Assembly: GCA_001899065.1 (NCBI GenBank)
Contig: MKUZ01000019.1
Location: 83,140 to 132,550, forward strand
Source: Devosia sp. 66-22
GTDB taxonomy: Bacteria > Pseudomonadota > Alphaproteobacteria > Rhizobiales > Devosiaceae
Direction of reading: 5' to 3'
Length of the DNA: 49,411 nt
The position numbers and the translations under genes were made by a program. This document shows, in pieces, positions 34,569-42,256 of the stretch. Below the pieces are notes generated by a model. The model worked only from the letters and a program-made list of their open reading frames with translations. It was not told the origin of the DNA and did not search any database. Each line of letters opens with the position of its first letter. Within the stretch, counting starts at the first letter, position 1.

Positions 34569-35171
34569 TCAACGCGACGTCGCGGGTGCGAACCATTCGC
34601 CTTCGAGGATGGCGTAGATGAGTTCCTCGTCCCAGCGCCCCTTGAACTGCGCATGCTCGCGGAAATGCGCTTCCTTGCGCATGCCGAGCCGCTGCATGAC
34701 GCGCTCCGAGCCGCCATTGAGCGCGTCGCAGCGCGCGTAGACGCGGTGCAGCCCCATCACCTCGAAGCCGAAGGCGAGCAGGGCCCGCGACGCCTCGCTG
34801 GCGTAGCCATGGCCATGCGCATCGGGGTGGAAGATGTAGCCGATTTCGCCCTGCAAGTCGGACACGCTGCGCCAGATCAGCGACACCTCGCCGATGAGCC
34901 GTGCATCGTCGCGTCGCTCGACGGCGAGCACGATCTTGTCCCCCTCATTGCTGAAGGCGATCTGTCCGGCGCGGGCGCGCACGGCCTCAGCGCATTCCTC
35001 ATGCGTCATCGGCTGGTCGAACAGGTATTCCGACACGTCTTCGCGGCTGCGATAGGAATACACCGCATCGACATCGCCGCGGCTGAATGGGCGCAGTGCC
35101 AGCCGCTCGGTCACGATGGGGTAGTCCGGCGCGAACTGGACAGTCGCGGGAAGCGGCACCTGCGTGTTCAT
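34569..35171 (-). CDS. RimJ-like GNAT acetyltransferase, copy 2
   Basis: A 200-aa RimJ-type GNAT. It opens PDYPIVTERLALRPFSRGDV, has the acetyl-CoA loop GEIGYIFHPDAHGHGYASEA, and ends RLGMRKEAHFREHAQFKGRW. Its C-terminal 40 residues match the neighbour copy in most positions (G-MR-EAH-REHA-F-G-WDEEL). Start is ATG 35171, not the upstream in-frame ATG at 35387, which would run through the promoter of the divergent GFA gene. Substrates unknown. Confidence 0.87.
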   Translation of the reverse strand: MNTQVPLPATVQFAPDYPIVTERLALRPFSRGDVDAVYSYRSREDVSEYLFDQPMTHEECAEAVRARAGQIAFSNEGDKIVLAVERRDDARLIGEVSLIWRSVSDLQGEIGYIFHPDAHGHGYASEASRALLAFGFEVMGLHRVYARCDALNGGSERVMQRLGMRKEAHFREHAQFKGRWDEELIYAILEGEWFAPATSR

Positions 35172-35246
35172 GGCGAGGGCGTATTCCTCCGCCGATGCCA
35201 AATCAATCGCCTTGCGGCGCCGCCCGGCGCGGTGCAGCCTCCGTCC

Positions 35247-35693
35247 ATGGACCGCAAGCCCCGCCCCGTCATCGATCTCACCGCACGCTGCGCCTGCGGC
35301 GCGGTCACCGTGCACTTTGCCGGCCCCGTCAAATCGATGTTCATGTGCGCCTGCGAGGACTGCCAGAAAGCCAGCGGCACCGGCCATTCGACCGTCGCGC
35401 TCGCGAGCCGCGCCGACGTGACGATCACCGGCGCCGTCACGGCCTACGACCGTCCCTCAAACTCGGGCGCAACCCTCACCCGGCATTTCTGCCCAACCTG
35501 CGGCACGCCCGTCTATGCCCGGTCGAGCCGCGCGCCGGACGCACTGATGCTGCCCGTCGGGCTCTTCGGCAAGGACAGCACGAGCTGGTTCATGCCCACC
35601 CAGCTCATCTTCGGGCGCAGTCATCGCGACTGGGATTTGCTGGCCGCCGACATCCCGCGCTGGCAGACCTATCGCGACGAGGAACAGTCATGA
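35247..35693 (+). CDS. GFA-family zinc protein
   Basis: A 148-aa protein of the Gfa/Mss4-like fold (PF04828), related to glutathione-dependent formaldehyde-activating enzyme. Zinc ligands are CACGAVTVHF (two cysteines near residue 15), MCACEDCQKASGTGHS (the middle site) and HFCPTCGTPVYARS (third site near 85). ATG 35247. It is the first gene of an overlapping trio: its TGA (35691-35693) overlaps the ATG of the next gene at 35690. Divergent from GNAT copy 2, sharing a 75-bp promoter region. Many members have no formaldehyde role, so I keep the name general. Confidence 0.87.
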   Translation: MDRKPRPVIDLTARCACGAVTVHFAGPVKSMFMCACEDCQKASGTGHSTVALASRADVTITGAVTAYDRPSNSGATLTRHFCPTCGTPVYARSSRAPDALMLPVGLFGKDSTSWFMPTQLIFGRSHRDWDLLAADIPRWQTYRDEEQS

Positions 35694-36019
35694 CCGCTGC
35701 ATCGGACGAACTCGCGGCGCGGCTCCGGCCGCTGCTCAAGAAAGCCGGCGTCGCGGAAAAGAAGATGTTCGGCGGCGTCGGCTTCATGCTGGACGGCAAC
35801 ATGCTGATCGGCACCACCGCCAAAGGCGCCCTGCTCGTCCGCATCGACCCCGACACGGCCGACGAGGCGCTCGCCCGGGGTGCCGCCCTCATGCATATGG
35901 GGCCGCGCGTGATGTCGGGTTTCGTCAGCGTCGATATCGACCGGCTGCCCGACGACACCGCGCTCAGGGACTGGATCGCCTACGCAACGAAATATGTGAA
36001 GACGCTGCCGCCCAAATGA
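35690..36019 (+). CDS. TfoX N-terminal domain protein, copy 1
   Basis: A 109-aa protein of the TfoX_N family (PF04993). Core pattern: KKMFGGVGFMLDGNMLIGTT, LLVRIDPDTADEALARG and VSVDIDRLPDDTALRDWIAY. In Haemophilus the full TfoX protein is a competence regulator; these single-domain proteins are widespread and mostly unstudied. The start overlaps the GFA stop by four bases and its own TGA (36017-36019) overlaps the start of copy 2 at 36016. Confidence 0.88.
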   Translation: MTAASDELAARLRPLLKKAGVAEKKMFGGVGFMLDGNMLIGTTAKGALLVRIDPDTADEALARGAALMHMGPRVMSGFVSVDIDRLPDDTALRDWIAYATKYVKTLPPK

Positions 36020-36435
36020 AAAGCAACGAGACGATGGACCATCTCGCCGAGCGCGTGCGCATGCTGGTCGGCGAGCACCCCGGCATCACCGAGAAATACA
36101 TGTTCGGCGGCCTGACCTTCCTGCTCAACGGCCACATTCTCGTTGGCTGCAAGAAGGACGGCCAAATCCTCATCTCGGTGGGCAAGGAGAACGCCCCTGC
36201 CGCCGCGGCGCGCAGCGGCGCCACGGCGATGGTGCACAACAATCGCGAGATGACCGGCTTCTTCTGGATCGACCCCGACGCGATCGAGGACGACGACGAC
36301 CTCGCCAGCTGGGTCGACTTCGCCTTCAAGGCCGTCGGCGCCAAGCCATCCAAGGAGGCCAGGCCGGCGCGGAAAGCGCCGGCCAAAAAGACCGCGGCAA
36401 AGACGGCGCCCGCGAGGAAGCGAACGCCGTCCTAG
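36016..36435 (+). CDS. TfoX N-terminal domain protein, copy 2, with Lys/Ala-rich tail
   Basis: A 139-aa TfoX_N protein. The domain covers residues 1-105 (TEKYMFGGLTFLLNGHILVG, ATAMVHNNREMTGFFWIDPD, ASWVDFAFKAVG). The final 30 residues are lysine, alanine and proline rich (ARKAPAKKTAAKTAPARKRT), like histone H1-type tails, and could bind DNA or RNA. Tandem arrangement with copy 1 and start overlap show coupling. Whether the two work as a heterodimer is unknown. Confidence 0.87.
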   Translation: MKSNETMDHLAERVRMLVGEHPGITEKYMFGGLTFLLNGHILVGCKKDGQILISVGKENAPAAAARSGATAMVHNNREMTGFFWIDPDAIEDDDDLASWVDFAFKAVGAKPSKEARPARKAPAKKTAAKTAPARKRTPS

Positions 36436-36443
36436 TCGGCGGG

Positions 36444-36857
36444 CTAGGGCTGGCCGGCGAGCATCTGCTCGATCGCGGCGAGATATTCCGGCCACGCCTG
36501 CCGTGCGCCTTGGTAGGCGTACTCCATCGTGGTGGGGAAGCCCGCCTGCTCGACGCGCAGCAGCGTCCCCCTCGGACTTGGCGTCAGCGTATAGGTGACG
36601 ACGCTCTCGAGCCCGAAGGCCGACCAGGTGTAGGACAGCGTGGTGAAGGGATCGGACTCGAGCACCCTGCCCTCCACCGCGCCCCACTCCGCCGTCATCG
36701 TATAGGGCCGGTCCACCTCGGCGGCGAAGTCCGGCTTCATCTTGAGCCATTCCTCGATGAAATGCGGCTGGGTGAGCGCGCGCCAGATCTTCTCCGGCGG
36801 CTGAGCGATGTCGCGTTCGACAACGACGGTGCGAAGCTCGGGCGTCTGTTCGGCCAT
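36444..36857 (-). CDS. SRPBCC / activator of Hsp90 ATPase (AHSA1) family protein
   Basis: A 137-aa START-like protein. The start block ELRTVVVERDIAQPPEKIWR followed by ALTQPHFIEEWLK and then VEGRVLESDPFTTLSYTWSA is characteristic of the SRPBCC/AHSA1 family, which binds hydrophobic ligands. In many bacteria such genes sit beside an ArsR regulator; none is present here. ATG 36857 has AGGAAGGA upstream. It lies 20 bases downstream of a small membrane protein gene on the same strand, and an AT-rich palindromic operator is found upstream of both. Confidence 0.83.
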   Translation of the reverse strand: MAEQTPELRTVVVERDIAQPPEKIWRALTQPHFIEEWLKMKPDFAAEVDRPYTMTAEWGAVEGRVLESDPFTTLSYTWSAFGLESVVTYTLTPSPRGTLLRVEQAGFPTTMEYAYQGARQAWPEYLAAIEQMLAGQP

Positions 36858-36877
36858 TGGTCCTTCCTCGGTGTGGC

Positions 36878-37087
36878 TCAGGTCGCGCCGCCGGAACGTC
36901 TCCGCAGGAGATATGGCTGCACGAACATGTAGAGGCCGGTCAGCATAAGCCAGAACAGGAACGGCAGCGGCAAGTAGTACAGCCAGGGCTGCGCCTGGTT
37001 GATGGCGAAGGCCGCCATGTTGACGATCACGATCACCAGGAATGTCATAGCCACCCAGCGATGGCTCGAACGTATCCACTTGGCCAT
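36878..37087 (-). CDS. 69-aa two-helix membrane protein
   Basis: A 69-aa protein with two hydrophobic stretches: RWVAMTFLVIVIVNMAAFAI and LYYLPLPFLFWLMLTGLYMF. ATG 37087 has GGAGAG 7 bases upstream and gives MAKWIRSSHRWVAM; a 92-aa version from ATG 37156 would read through the operator. I do not recognise a named family. It is the first gene of an operon with the SRPBCC protein, whose ligand it might help to export or sense, which is speculation from position only. Confidence 0.72.
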   Translation of the reverse strand: MAKWIRSSHRWVAMTFLVIVIVNMAAFAINQAQPWLYYLPLPFLFWLMLTGLYMFVQPYLLRRRSGGAT

Positions 37088-37110
37088 TGGCACTCTCCAT
37101 CCGATTATCA

Positions 37111-37126
37111 ATAGCCATTTGGCTAT
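37111..37126. promoter_or_regulatory. Palindromic operator upstream of the membrane-SRPBCC operon
   Basis: ATAGCCATTTGGCTAT: 7-bp arms ATAGCCA and TGGCTAT around two T. A partial repeat ATAGCCAT lies at 37137-37144. Located 24 bases upstream of the membrane-protein start, it has the look of an ArsR- or MarR-type site. The regulator is not encoded in this neighbourhood. Confidence 0.58.
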
Positions 37127-37196
37127 GCGTTTATCCATAGCCATCGAGGAATGCATCCGTCAAGTGGAGGGTAAGTGGTATCCTTGCCCCCCTGGG

Positions 37197-37218
37197 GGCC
37201 CGATGCTCTGCTCGGGCC
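37197..37218 (+). promoter_or_regulatory. Leader hairpin upstream of the FAD oxidoreductase gene
   Basis: GGCCCGA (37197-37203), an eight-base loop, TCGGGCC (37212-37218): 7-bp perfect stem, next to GCCCCC/GGGGGC just before it. It lies 28 bases upstream of the oxidoreductase start. I see no riboswitch consensus. A simple leader stem or an attenuator are both possible. Confidence 0.35.
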
Positions 37219-37246
37219 TCCGAGTCACTCGCTCCAGGACCAGCCC

Positions 37247-38344
37247 ATGCGTGCTGTCATCATCGGCGCCGGCATTTTCGGCGCCAGCGCGGCCTATCAT
37301 CTCGCCCGGGCCGGCGCGGACGTGCTCGTCCTCGACGCCGTGCATCCGGGCAAGGCGACACTGGCGGGCGCCGGCATTGCCTGCCCCTGGGTCGAGGACG
37401 ATGCCGATGCCGACCGCTATCGCCTGTGCATCGCCGGCGCGCGCTACCATCGCGACATCCTCGCCCAGCTCGACCAGCAGTTCGGCACCGATATCGGCTT
37501 TGCGCCGGTCGGCGCGCTGGTGCTGTCGGACGACGAGGCGCGGCTCGCCCGGGTCGAGGCGCAGCTCGCCGCGCATGCCGATGAAGCGCCCCAGATCGGT
37601 ACCGTCGCCCCCGTCTCCCCGGCCCGTGCCCGCGAGATGTTCCCGCCGCTGCGCGATGGGCTCGCGGGCCTCAGCATCAGTGGCGGCGCCCGCGTCGACG
37701 GCAAGCTGCTCGCTGCGACCCTGCTCCGCGCCGCCGTCGCGGCCGGCGCGGAGGTCCGGCAGGACAGCGCCAGCCTCAGGCGCGAGGGGGACCGCGTCAC
37801 CTGCCTCGATGGCAGCGGCAATCCCATCGCCGCCGACGAGATCATCGTCACTGCGGGTGCATGGGCGCCGCATCTCCTGCGCCCCATCGGCATTGCGCAT
37901 CCGGTGACGCTCAGGCGCGGCCAGATCACCCATCTCGGGCTCAACGGCGTCGACACCCGCAAATGGCCGGTCGTGCTGCCGCTCAACAGCCACTACTTCG
38001 TGCCCTTCGACGATAGCCGCATCGTCGTGGGCGCGACCTTCGAGGCCGATGTCGGCTTCGACTATCGCGTCACCGCCGCGGGCCAGCAGGACGTGCTCAA
38101 CCGCGCCCTCGCCGTCGCTCCCGGCCTCGCCGACGCGACGCTGATCGAAACGCGTATCGGCTTCCGCCCCTTCGGCCCCACCGACCGACCCATCCTCGGC
38201 CGCGCCGGCGGCATCGATGGCCTGATCCTGGGCAATGGCCTCGCCGCCACCGGCCTCACCATCGGTCCCTATTGCGGCAAGCTTGTCGCCGACCTCGCAC
38301 TCGGCCGCGACCCCGGCTTCGACCTGCGGCCCTTCGCGCCATGA
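37247..38344 (+). CDS. FAD-dependent oxidoreductase (D-amino acid oxidase / glycine oxidase-like)
   Basis: A 365-aa DAO-family flavoprotein (PF01266). The FAD-binding Rossmann motif is at the N-terminus (MRAVIIGAGIFGASAAYHLA, GxGxxG at residues 7-12), then ADVLVLDA with the ribose acid. The C-terminal half has ETRIGFRPFGPTDRPILGRA and LILGNGLAATGLTIGPYCGK, the second FAD-contact signature. Substrate may be a D-amino acid, sarcosine or glycine. ATG 37247 with AGGA upstream. The last codon overlaps the SDR start (ATGA at 38341), so the two form a catabolic operon. Confidence 0.87.
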   Translation: MRAVIIGAGIFGASAAYHLARAGADVLVLDAVHPGKATLAGAGIACPWVEDDADADRYRLCIAGARYHRDILAQLDQQFGTDIGFAPVGALVLSDDEARLARVEAQLAAHADEAPQIGTVAPVSPARAREMFPPLRDGLAGLSISGGARVDGKLLAATLLRAAVAAGAEVRQDSASLRREGDRVTCLDGSGNPIAADEIIVTAGAWAPHLLRPIGIAHPVTLRRGQITHLGLNGVDTRKWPVVLPLNSHYFVPFDDSRIVVGATFEADVGFDYRVTAAGQQDVLNRALAVAPGLADATLIETRIGFRPFGPTDRPILGRAGGIDGLILGNGLAATGLTIGPYCGKLVADLALGRDPGFDLRPFAP

Positions 38345-39119
38345 GCGTTCCGCACCGTTTCGCGGGCCGGGCGATCTACGTCACCGGCGGCGGCACCGGC
38401 ATCGGCCGCGCAGCTGCCTTGCGGCTCGCCGCCGAGGGTGGCGCGATTGCCGTGTCCGACATCGACGCGGCCCTTGCCCGCGATGTCGCTGCCGAGATCG
38501 TGGCTGCCGGCGGCACGGCGTTCAGCACCTCTTGCGACATCACCGACAGCGCGGCCGTGCAGGCCTCCTTCGCCGACGCGGCCGCGCGGCTGGGGAAGCT
38601 CGACATTCTCGTGGCGACCGCCGGCGGCGACTGGGACGAGCCGGCCTTCGAGGACATTCCCGACGCGCTCTGGAACGCCAAGCTCGACGTCAATCTCGTC
38701 GGCGCCGCCCGCTGCATCCGCGCCGCGCTGCCTTCGCTGGTCGCAGCGGGCAATGGCGCCAATGTCGTCGCCATCGGCTCGATCAATGGCAACGCCGCGA
38801 TCGGGGGCTACCCCTACTCCGCTGCCAAGGCGGGGCTCGAGAGCATGATCAAGAATCTCGCGGCGCAGTATGGCCGCAGCGGCGTCCGCTTCAACCTCAT
38901 CACGCCCGGCACCATCCGGACCCGCAACTGGAGCGGCCGCGACGACGATCTCGCGCGGATGGCGCAACGCGTGCCGCTCGGCCGGGTCGGCGAGCCCGAG
39001 GACATCGCCGCCGCGTGAGCTTCCTCGCTTCCCCAGACGCCGGCTGGATCACCGGCGTCAATCTACCGGTCGAGGGCGGCATCCTGGTGGGCACCGCCAA
39101 TCCTTTCACTGCGGACTAA
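38341..39119 (+). pseudogene. Short-chain dehydrogenase (SDR), frameshifted near the 3' end
   Basis: An SDR enzyme with the NAD(P) loop VTGGGTGIGRAAALRL, the catalytic serine region VVAIGSINGNAAIGGYPYSA with Y-x-x-x-K (YSAAK), and NLITPGTIRT. The frame stops at TGA 39016-39018 after EDIAAA. The continuation VSFLASPDAGWITGVNLPVE followed by GGILV, which is the standard SDR C-terminal part, is found in the next frame from GTG 39015 to TAA 39117-39119. Insertion of one base near 39014 restores a full 258-aa enzyme. Either a pseudogene or a single-base assembly error. It starts on the oxidoreductase stop, and its real end overlaps FabF by four bases. Confidence 0.8.
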
Positions 39120-40372
39120 ATCGCGGAAAACACCAGGCTCGCATTGACGCCGCCAAAGCCGAACGAATTGCTCAGCACGTGCCTGAGCGCCTTCGGCTTT
39201 GCCGTGAGCGGCACGAGGTCGAACTGCCGCGCAACATCCTCCGGGTCGTGCAGGTTGAGCGTGGGCGGCAGCATCTGGTGGCGCAGCGCAAGGATCGAGA
39301 TCACCGCCTCCATCGCGCCCGCCGCGCCCAGCATGTGACCGGTCGCCGATTTGGTGGACGACACTGCCAGCGACTGGCCGCGGTCGCCGAACACGGCGCG
39401 GATGCCGTTGATCTCGGCATTGTCGCCGACCTCGGTCGACGTCGCATGCGCGTTGACATAGCCGATGTCGTCGGGCGCGATCCCGGCGTTGCGGATGGCG
39501 TTGTTCATCGCCACCTGCGCGCCGGCGCCGTCGGGCGATCCCGCCGTCAGGTGATAGGCGTCGGCCGAGGTGCCGTACCCCGCGGCGATCGCGAGGGGCT
39601 TGGCGCCCCGCGCCAGCGCGTGGCTCAGCCGCTCGATCACCACAACGGCCGCGCCTTCGGCCAGCACGAAGCCGGCATGGCCCTTGTCGAACGGCCGCGA
39701 CGCCTCGGTGGGGCGGTCGTTGAAGCTGGTGTTGAGCGCCCGGCTCGCCGCGAAGCCGCCGATCGAGATGGGATCGACCGAGCCCTCGGCGCCGCCGCAC
39801 ACGACGACGTCGGCCTCGCCGGTGCGGATCAGCCGCATGCCATCGCCGATCGCCTGGGCACTCGCGGCGCACGCCGTCACCGGCGCGCCGATCGGTCCCT
39901 TGAAGCCGTATTTGATCGAGATCCAGCCGGCAGCGAGATTGGCGAGGAACGCCGGCACCGTGAAGGGTGACAGCCGCCGCGGGCCCTTGTCGCGGATGAT
40001 ATCAACCGCCTCGGCCATCACGGGCGAGCCGCCCACGCCCGAGCCGATGATCGTCGCCGTCACCGCCTGCCTGTCAGCGCTGTCCGCCACCCAGCCCGAC
40101 TGCGTCAGCGCTTCGGCCGCCGCTACCAGTCCATACTGGATGAACAGGTCCATCTTCTTGAGGTCTTTCGGGTCGACCGCCGTCGTCGGATCGAAGCTCC
40201 CGGGCACGAGTCCGGCGATTTTGGCGGCGAAGGCGCTCACGTCGAAGCGGTCGTTCATCACGATGCCGCTGCGCCCTTCCAGCAGCGCCTGCCAGTTGGC
40301 GTCGACGCCCACGCCAAGGGGCGACACGGCGCCCATGCCGGTAACGACGATCGGATCGGTGTCGGGAGCCAT
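39116..40372 (-). CDS. Beta-ketoacyl-ACP synthase II (FabF-like)
   Basis: A 418-aa ketosynthase. The active-site cysteine is C168 in TACAASAQAIGDG, and the histidines are H309 (NAHATSTEVGD) and H346 (KSATGHMLGAAG) with K341 between. It condenses malonyl-ACP with acyl-ACP in fatty acid or polyketide synthesis. ATG 40372. It is 11 bases downstream of a MarR gene on the same strand, so it is regulated separately from housekeeping fatty acid genes, and no acyl carrier protein gene is next to it. I leave the symbol empty because a paralogous role is likely. Confidence 0.9.
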   Translation of the reverse strand: MAPDTDPIVVTGMGAVSPLGVGVDANWQALLEGRSGIVMNDRFDVSAFAAKIAGLVPGSFDPTTAVDPKDLKKMDLFIQYGLVAAAEALTQSGWVADSADRQAVTATIIGSGVGGSPVMAEAVDIIRDKGPRRLSPFTVPAFLANLAAGWISIKYGFKGPIGAPVTACAASAQAIGDGMRLIRTGEADVVVCGGAEGSVDPISIGGFAASRALNTSFNDRPTEASRPFDKGHAGFVLAEGAAVVVIERLSHALARGAKPLAIAAGYGTSADAYHLTAGSPDGAGAQVAMNNAIRNAGIAPDDIGYVNAHATSTEVGDNAEINGIRAVFGDRGQSLAVSSTKSATGHMLGAAGAMEAVISILALRHQMLPPTLNLHDPEDVARQFDLVPLTAKPKALRHVLSNSFGFGGVNASLVFSAI

Positions 40373-40383
40373 GGGTTTTCCTT

Positions 40384-40794
40384 TCAGACTTTGGAGAGTC
40401 GTTTCAGCATGTTGATGCCGTCATCGAATGTTTCGGATGAGAGCTCGGCGCGGAGGTCCGCTTGCGCCTTGCGCCAGAGCGGCAGCAATTGTTCGAGCAG
40501 CGCCTCGCCCTGCGGCGTGAGCGCCGGCACCCGCGCCCTGCCCTGCGCCGCCGACGCGACGAAACCCAGTTGCTCGAGCTTGTCGAGGTTGCGCGTCAGC
40601 GTCGTCCGCTCGAAGCCGCGCGCCTCGGCCAGCCGGCTGACCGTCGCCCCCGGGATCATCCGGATTCCCCCCATCAGCGAGAGCTGCGTGGCGGTCACGC
40701 CATAGGGCCTGAGATAGGCATCGTAGCGCCGCGTGATCGCCCGCGCCGCCATGCGCGAGTTGGAAACCATGCACTGGGTGAAGTCGTCGGCCAT
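40384..40794 (-). CDS. MarR-family transcriptional regulator
   Basis: A 136-aa winged helix protein. The helix-turn-helix is in PGATVSRLAEARGFERTTLT followed by RNLDKLEQLGFVASAAQGR (the wing). N-terminal ARAITRRYDAYLRPYGVTAT contains the dimer helix. MarR members repress their own operon and release it on binding phenolic or acyl ligands. ATG 40794. A clear palindrome TGTGTAGATACACA lies 15 bases upstream of the start. It is the first gene of the marR-fabF unit. Confidence 0.9.
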   Translation of the reverse strand: MADDFTQCMVSNSRMAARAITRRYDAYLRPYGVTATQLSLMGGIRMIPGATVSRLAEARGFERTTLTRNLDKLEQLGFVASAAQGRARVPALTPQGEALLEQLLPLWRKAQADLRAELSSETFDDGINMLKRLSKV

Positions 40795-40808
40795 CTCGCG
40801 CTAGGTAA

Positions 40809-40822
40809 TGTGTAGATACACA
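40809..40822. promoter_or_regulatory. MarR operator
   Basis: TGTGTA-GA-TACACA, 6-bp arms. It is placed immediately upstream of the MarR start codon region, and on the minus strand lies within the expected promoter. The MarR product is the natural binder. Confidence 0.62.
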
Positions 40823-40973
40823 ATGTCAAGCGAAAGCGTGTCGGGACGCGGTTCAGACGGCGGGCATCCCCGATCGGGCGCGCCGCACACCCTGCATAAG
40901 TCTCGCCGCGCCCGGCCTTTTCCCTCGACCGTTTCGTGCTATAGCGGCGGCGCAAATCAGGAAGGAGCCTTCA

Positions 40974-42188
40974 ATGTCCAAGATCAAAGTCGCCAACCCG
41001 GTCGTCGATCTCGATGGCGATGAGATGACCCGCATCATCTGGCAGGCGATCAAGGACAAGCTGATCCTCCCCTATCTCGACCTCCCCATCGAGTATTACG
41101 ACCTCAGCGTCGAGAACCGCGACGCGACCAACGACCAGGTCACGGTCGATGCCGCCAATGCCATCAAGAAGCACGGCGTGGGCATCAAGTGCGCCACCAT
41201 CACTCCCGACGAGCAGCGCGTCGAAGAGTTCAAGCTCAAGAAGATGTGGAAGTCGCCCAACGGCACCATCCGCAACATCCTTGGCGGCGTGATCTTCCGC
41301 GAGCCCATCATCTGCAAGAACGTGCCGCGCCTCGTGCCGGGCTGGACGCAGCCGATCATCGTCGGCCGTCACGCCTTCGGCGACCAGTACAAGGCCACCG
41401 ACTTCCTGTTCCCCGGCAAGGGCAAGCTCACCATCAAGTTCACCGGCGAGGACGGCAAGGTCATCGAGCACGAAGTGTTCGACGCGCCGGGCGCCGGCGT
41501 CGCGATGGGCATGTACAATCTCGATGCGTCGATCCGCGACTTCGCGCACGCCTCGTTCAACTACGCGATCAACCGTAAGGTGCCGTGCTACCTCAGCACC
41601 AAGAACACCATTCTGAAAGCCTATGACGGCCGCTTCAAGGACATCTTCCAGGAGATCTATGAGAGCGACTACAAGGCCAAGTTCGAAGAACTCAAGATCT
41701 GGTACGAGCATCGCCTGATCGACGACATGGTCGCCTCGGCACTCAAGTGGAGCGGCGGCTATGTGTGGGCGTGCAAGAACTACGATGGCGACGTGCAGTC
41801 CGACACCGTGGCGCAGGGCTTCGGCTCGCTCGGCCTCATGACCTCGGTGCTGATGACGCCTGATGGCAAGATCGTCGAGGCGGAAGCGGCGCACGGCACC
41901 GTCACCCGCCACTACCGCCAGCACCAGCAGGGCAAGGAGACCTCGACCAACTCCACCGCCTCGATCTTCGCCTGGACGCGCGGCCTCGCCCATCGCGCCA
42001 AGCTCGACCAGAACCTGGAGCTCGCCAGGTTCGCCGACACGCTCGAAAAGGTCACTGTCGCCACCATCGAGGAGGGCAAGATGACCAAGGACCTGTCGCT
42101 GCTCGTCGGTCCCGACCAGCAGTGGCTGTCGACCCTGGGCTTCCTCGACGCCATCGACGTCAATCTCAAGAAGGCGATGTCGGCTTGA
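40974..42188 (+). CDS. icd: NADP-dependent isocitrate dehydrogenase
   Basis: A 404-aa eukaryotic-type (class II) isocitrate dehydrogenase, the form used by alphaproteobacteria. It converts isocitrate to 2-oxoglutarate and CO2 with NADP+ in the TCA cycle. Marks: [60 protein letters not shown] (the substrate serine/threonine region) and [23 protein letters not shown] 40974 has AAGGAG at 7 bases. No terminator hairpin is visible after the stop. Confidence 0.97.
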   Translation: MSKIKVANPVVDLDGDEMTRIIWQAIKDKLILPYLDLPIEYYDLSVENRDATNDQVTVDAANAIKKHGVGIKCATITPDEQRVEEFKLKKMWKSPNGTIRNILGGVIFREPIICKNVPRLVPGWTQPIIVGRHAFGDQYKATDFLFPGKGKLTIKFTGEDGKVIEHEVFDAPGAGVAMGMYNLDASIRDFAHASFNYAINRKVPCYLSTKNTILKAYDGRFKDIFQEIYESDYKAKFEELKIWYEHRLIDDMVASALKWSGGYVWACKNYDGDVQSDTVAQGFGSLGLMTSVLMTPDGKIVEAEAAHGTVTRHYRQHQQGKETSTNSTASIFAWTRGLAHRAKLDQNLELARFADTLEKVTVATIEEGKMTKDLSLLVGPDQQWLSTLGFLDAIDVNLKKAMSA

Positions 42189-42203
42189 GGCCTTGATCAT
42201 TCA

Positions 42204-42256
42204 GGGACGGTTCACCAGATGCTGCCCATAGGGCCGCGCAAACGGAGGACCGTCCC
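42204..42256 (+). promoter_or_regulatory. Long inverted repeat over the ribosome site of the DUF2807 gene
   Basis: GGGACGGT (42204-42211) pairs with ACCGTCCC (42249-42256), which ends at the ATG (42257). The ribosome site GGAGG (42244-42248) is in the loop next to the closing stem, and the loop also contains CCCATAGGG. Pairing would hold the start region in a hairpin and might slow initiation. Structural inference only. Confidence 0.4.
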
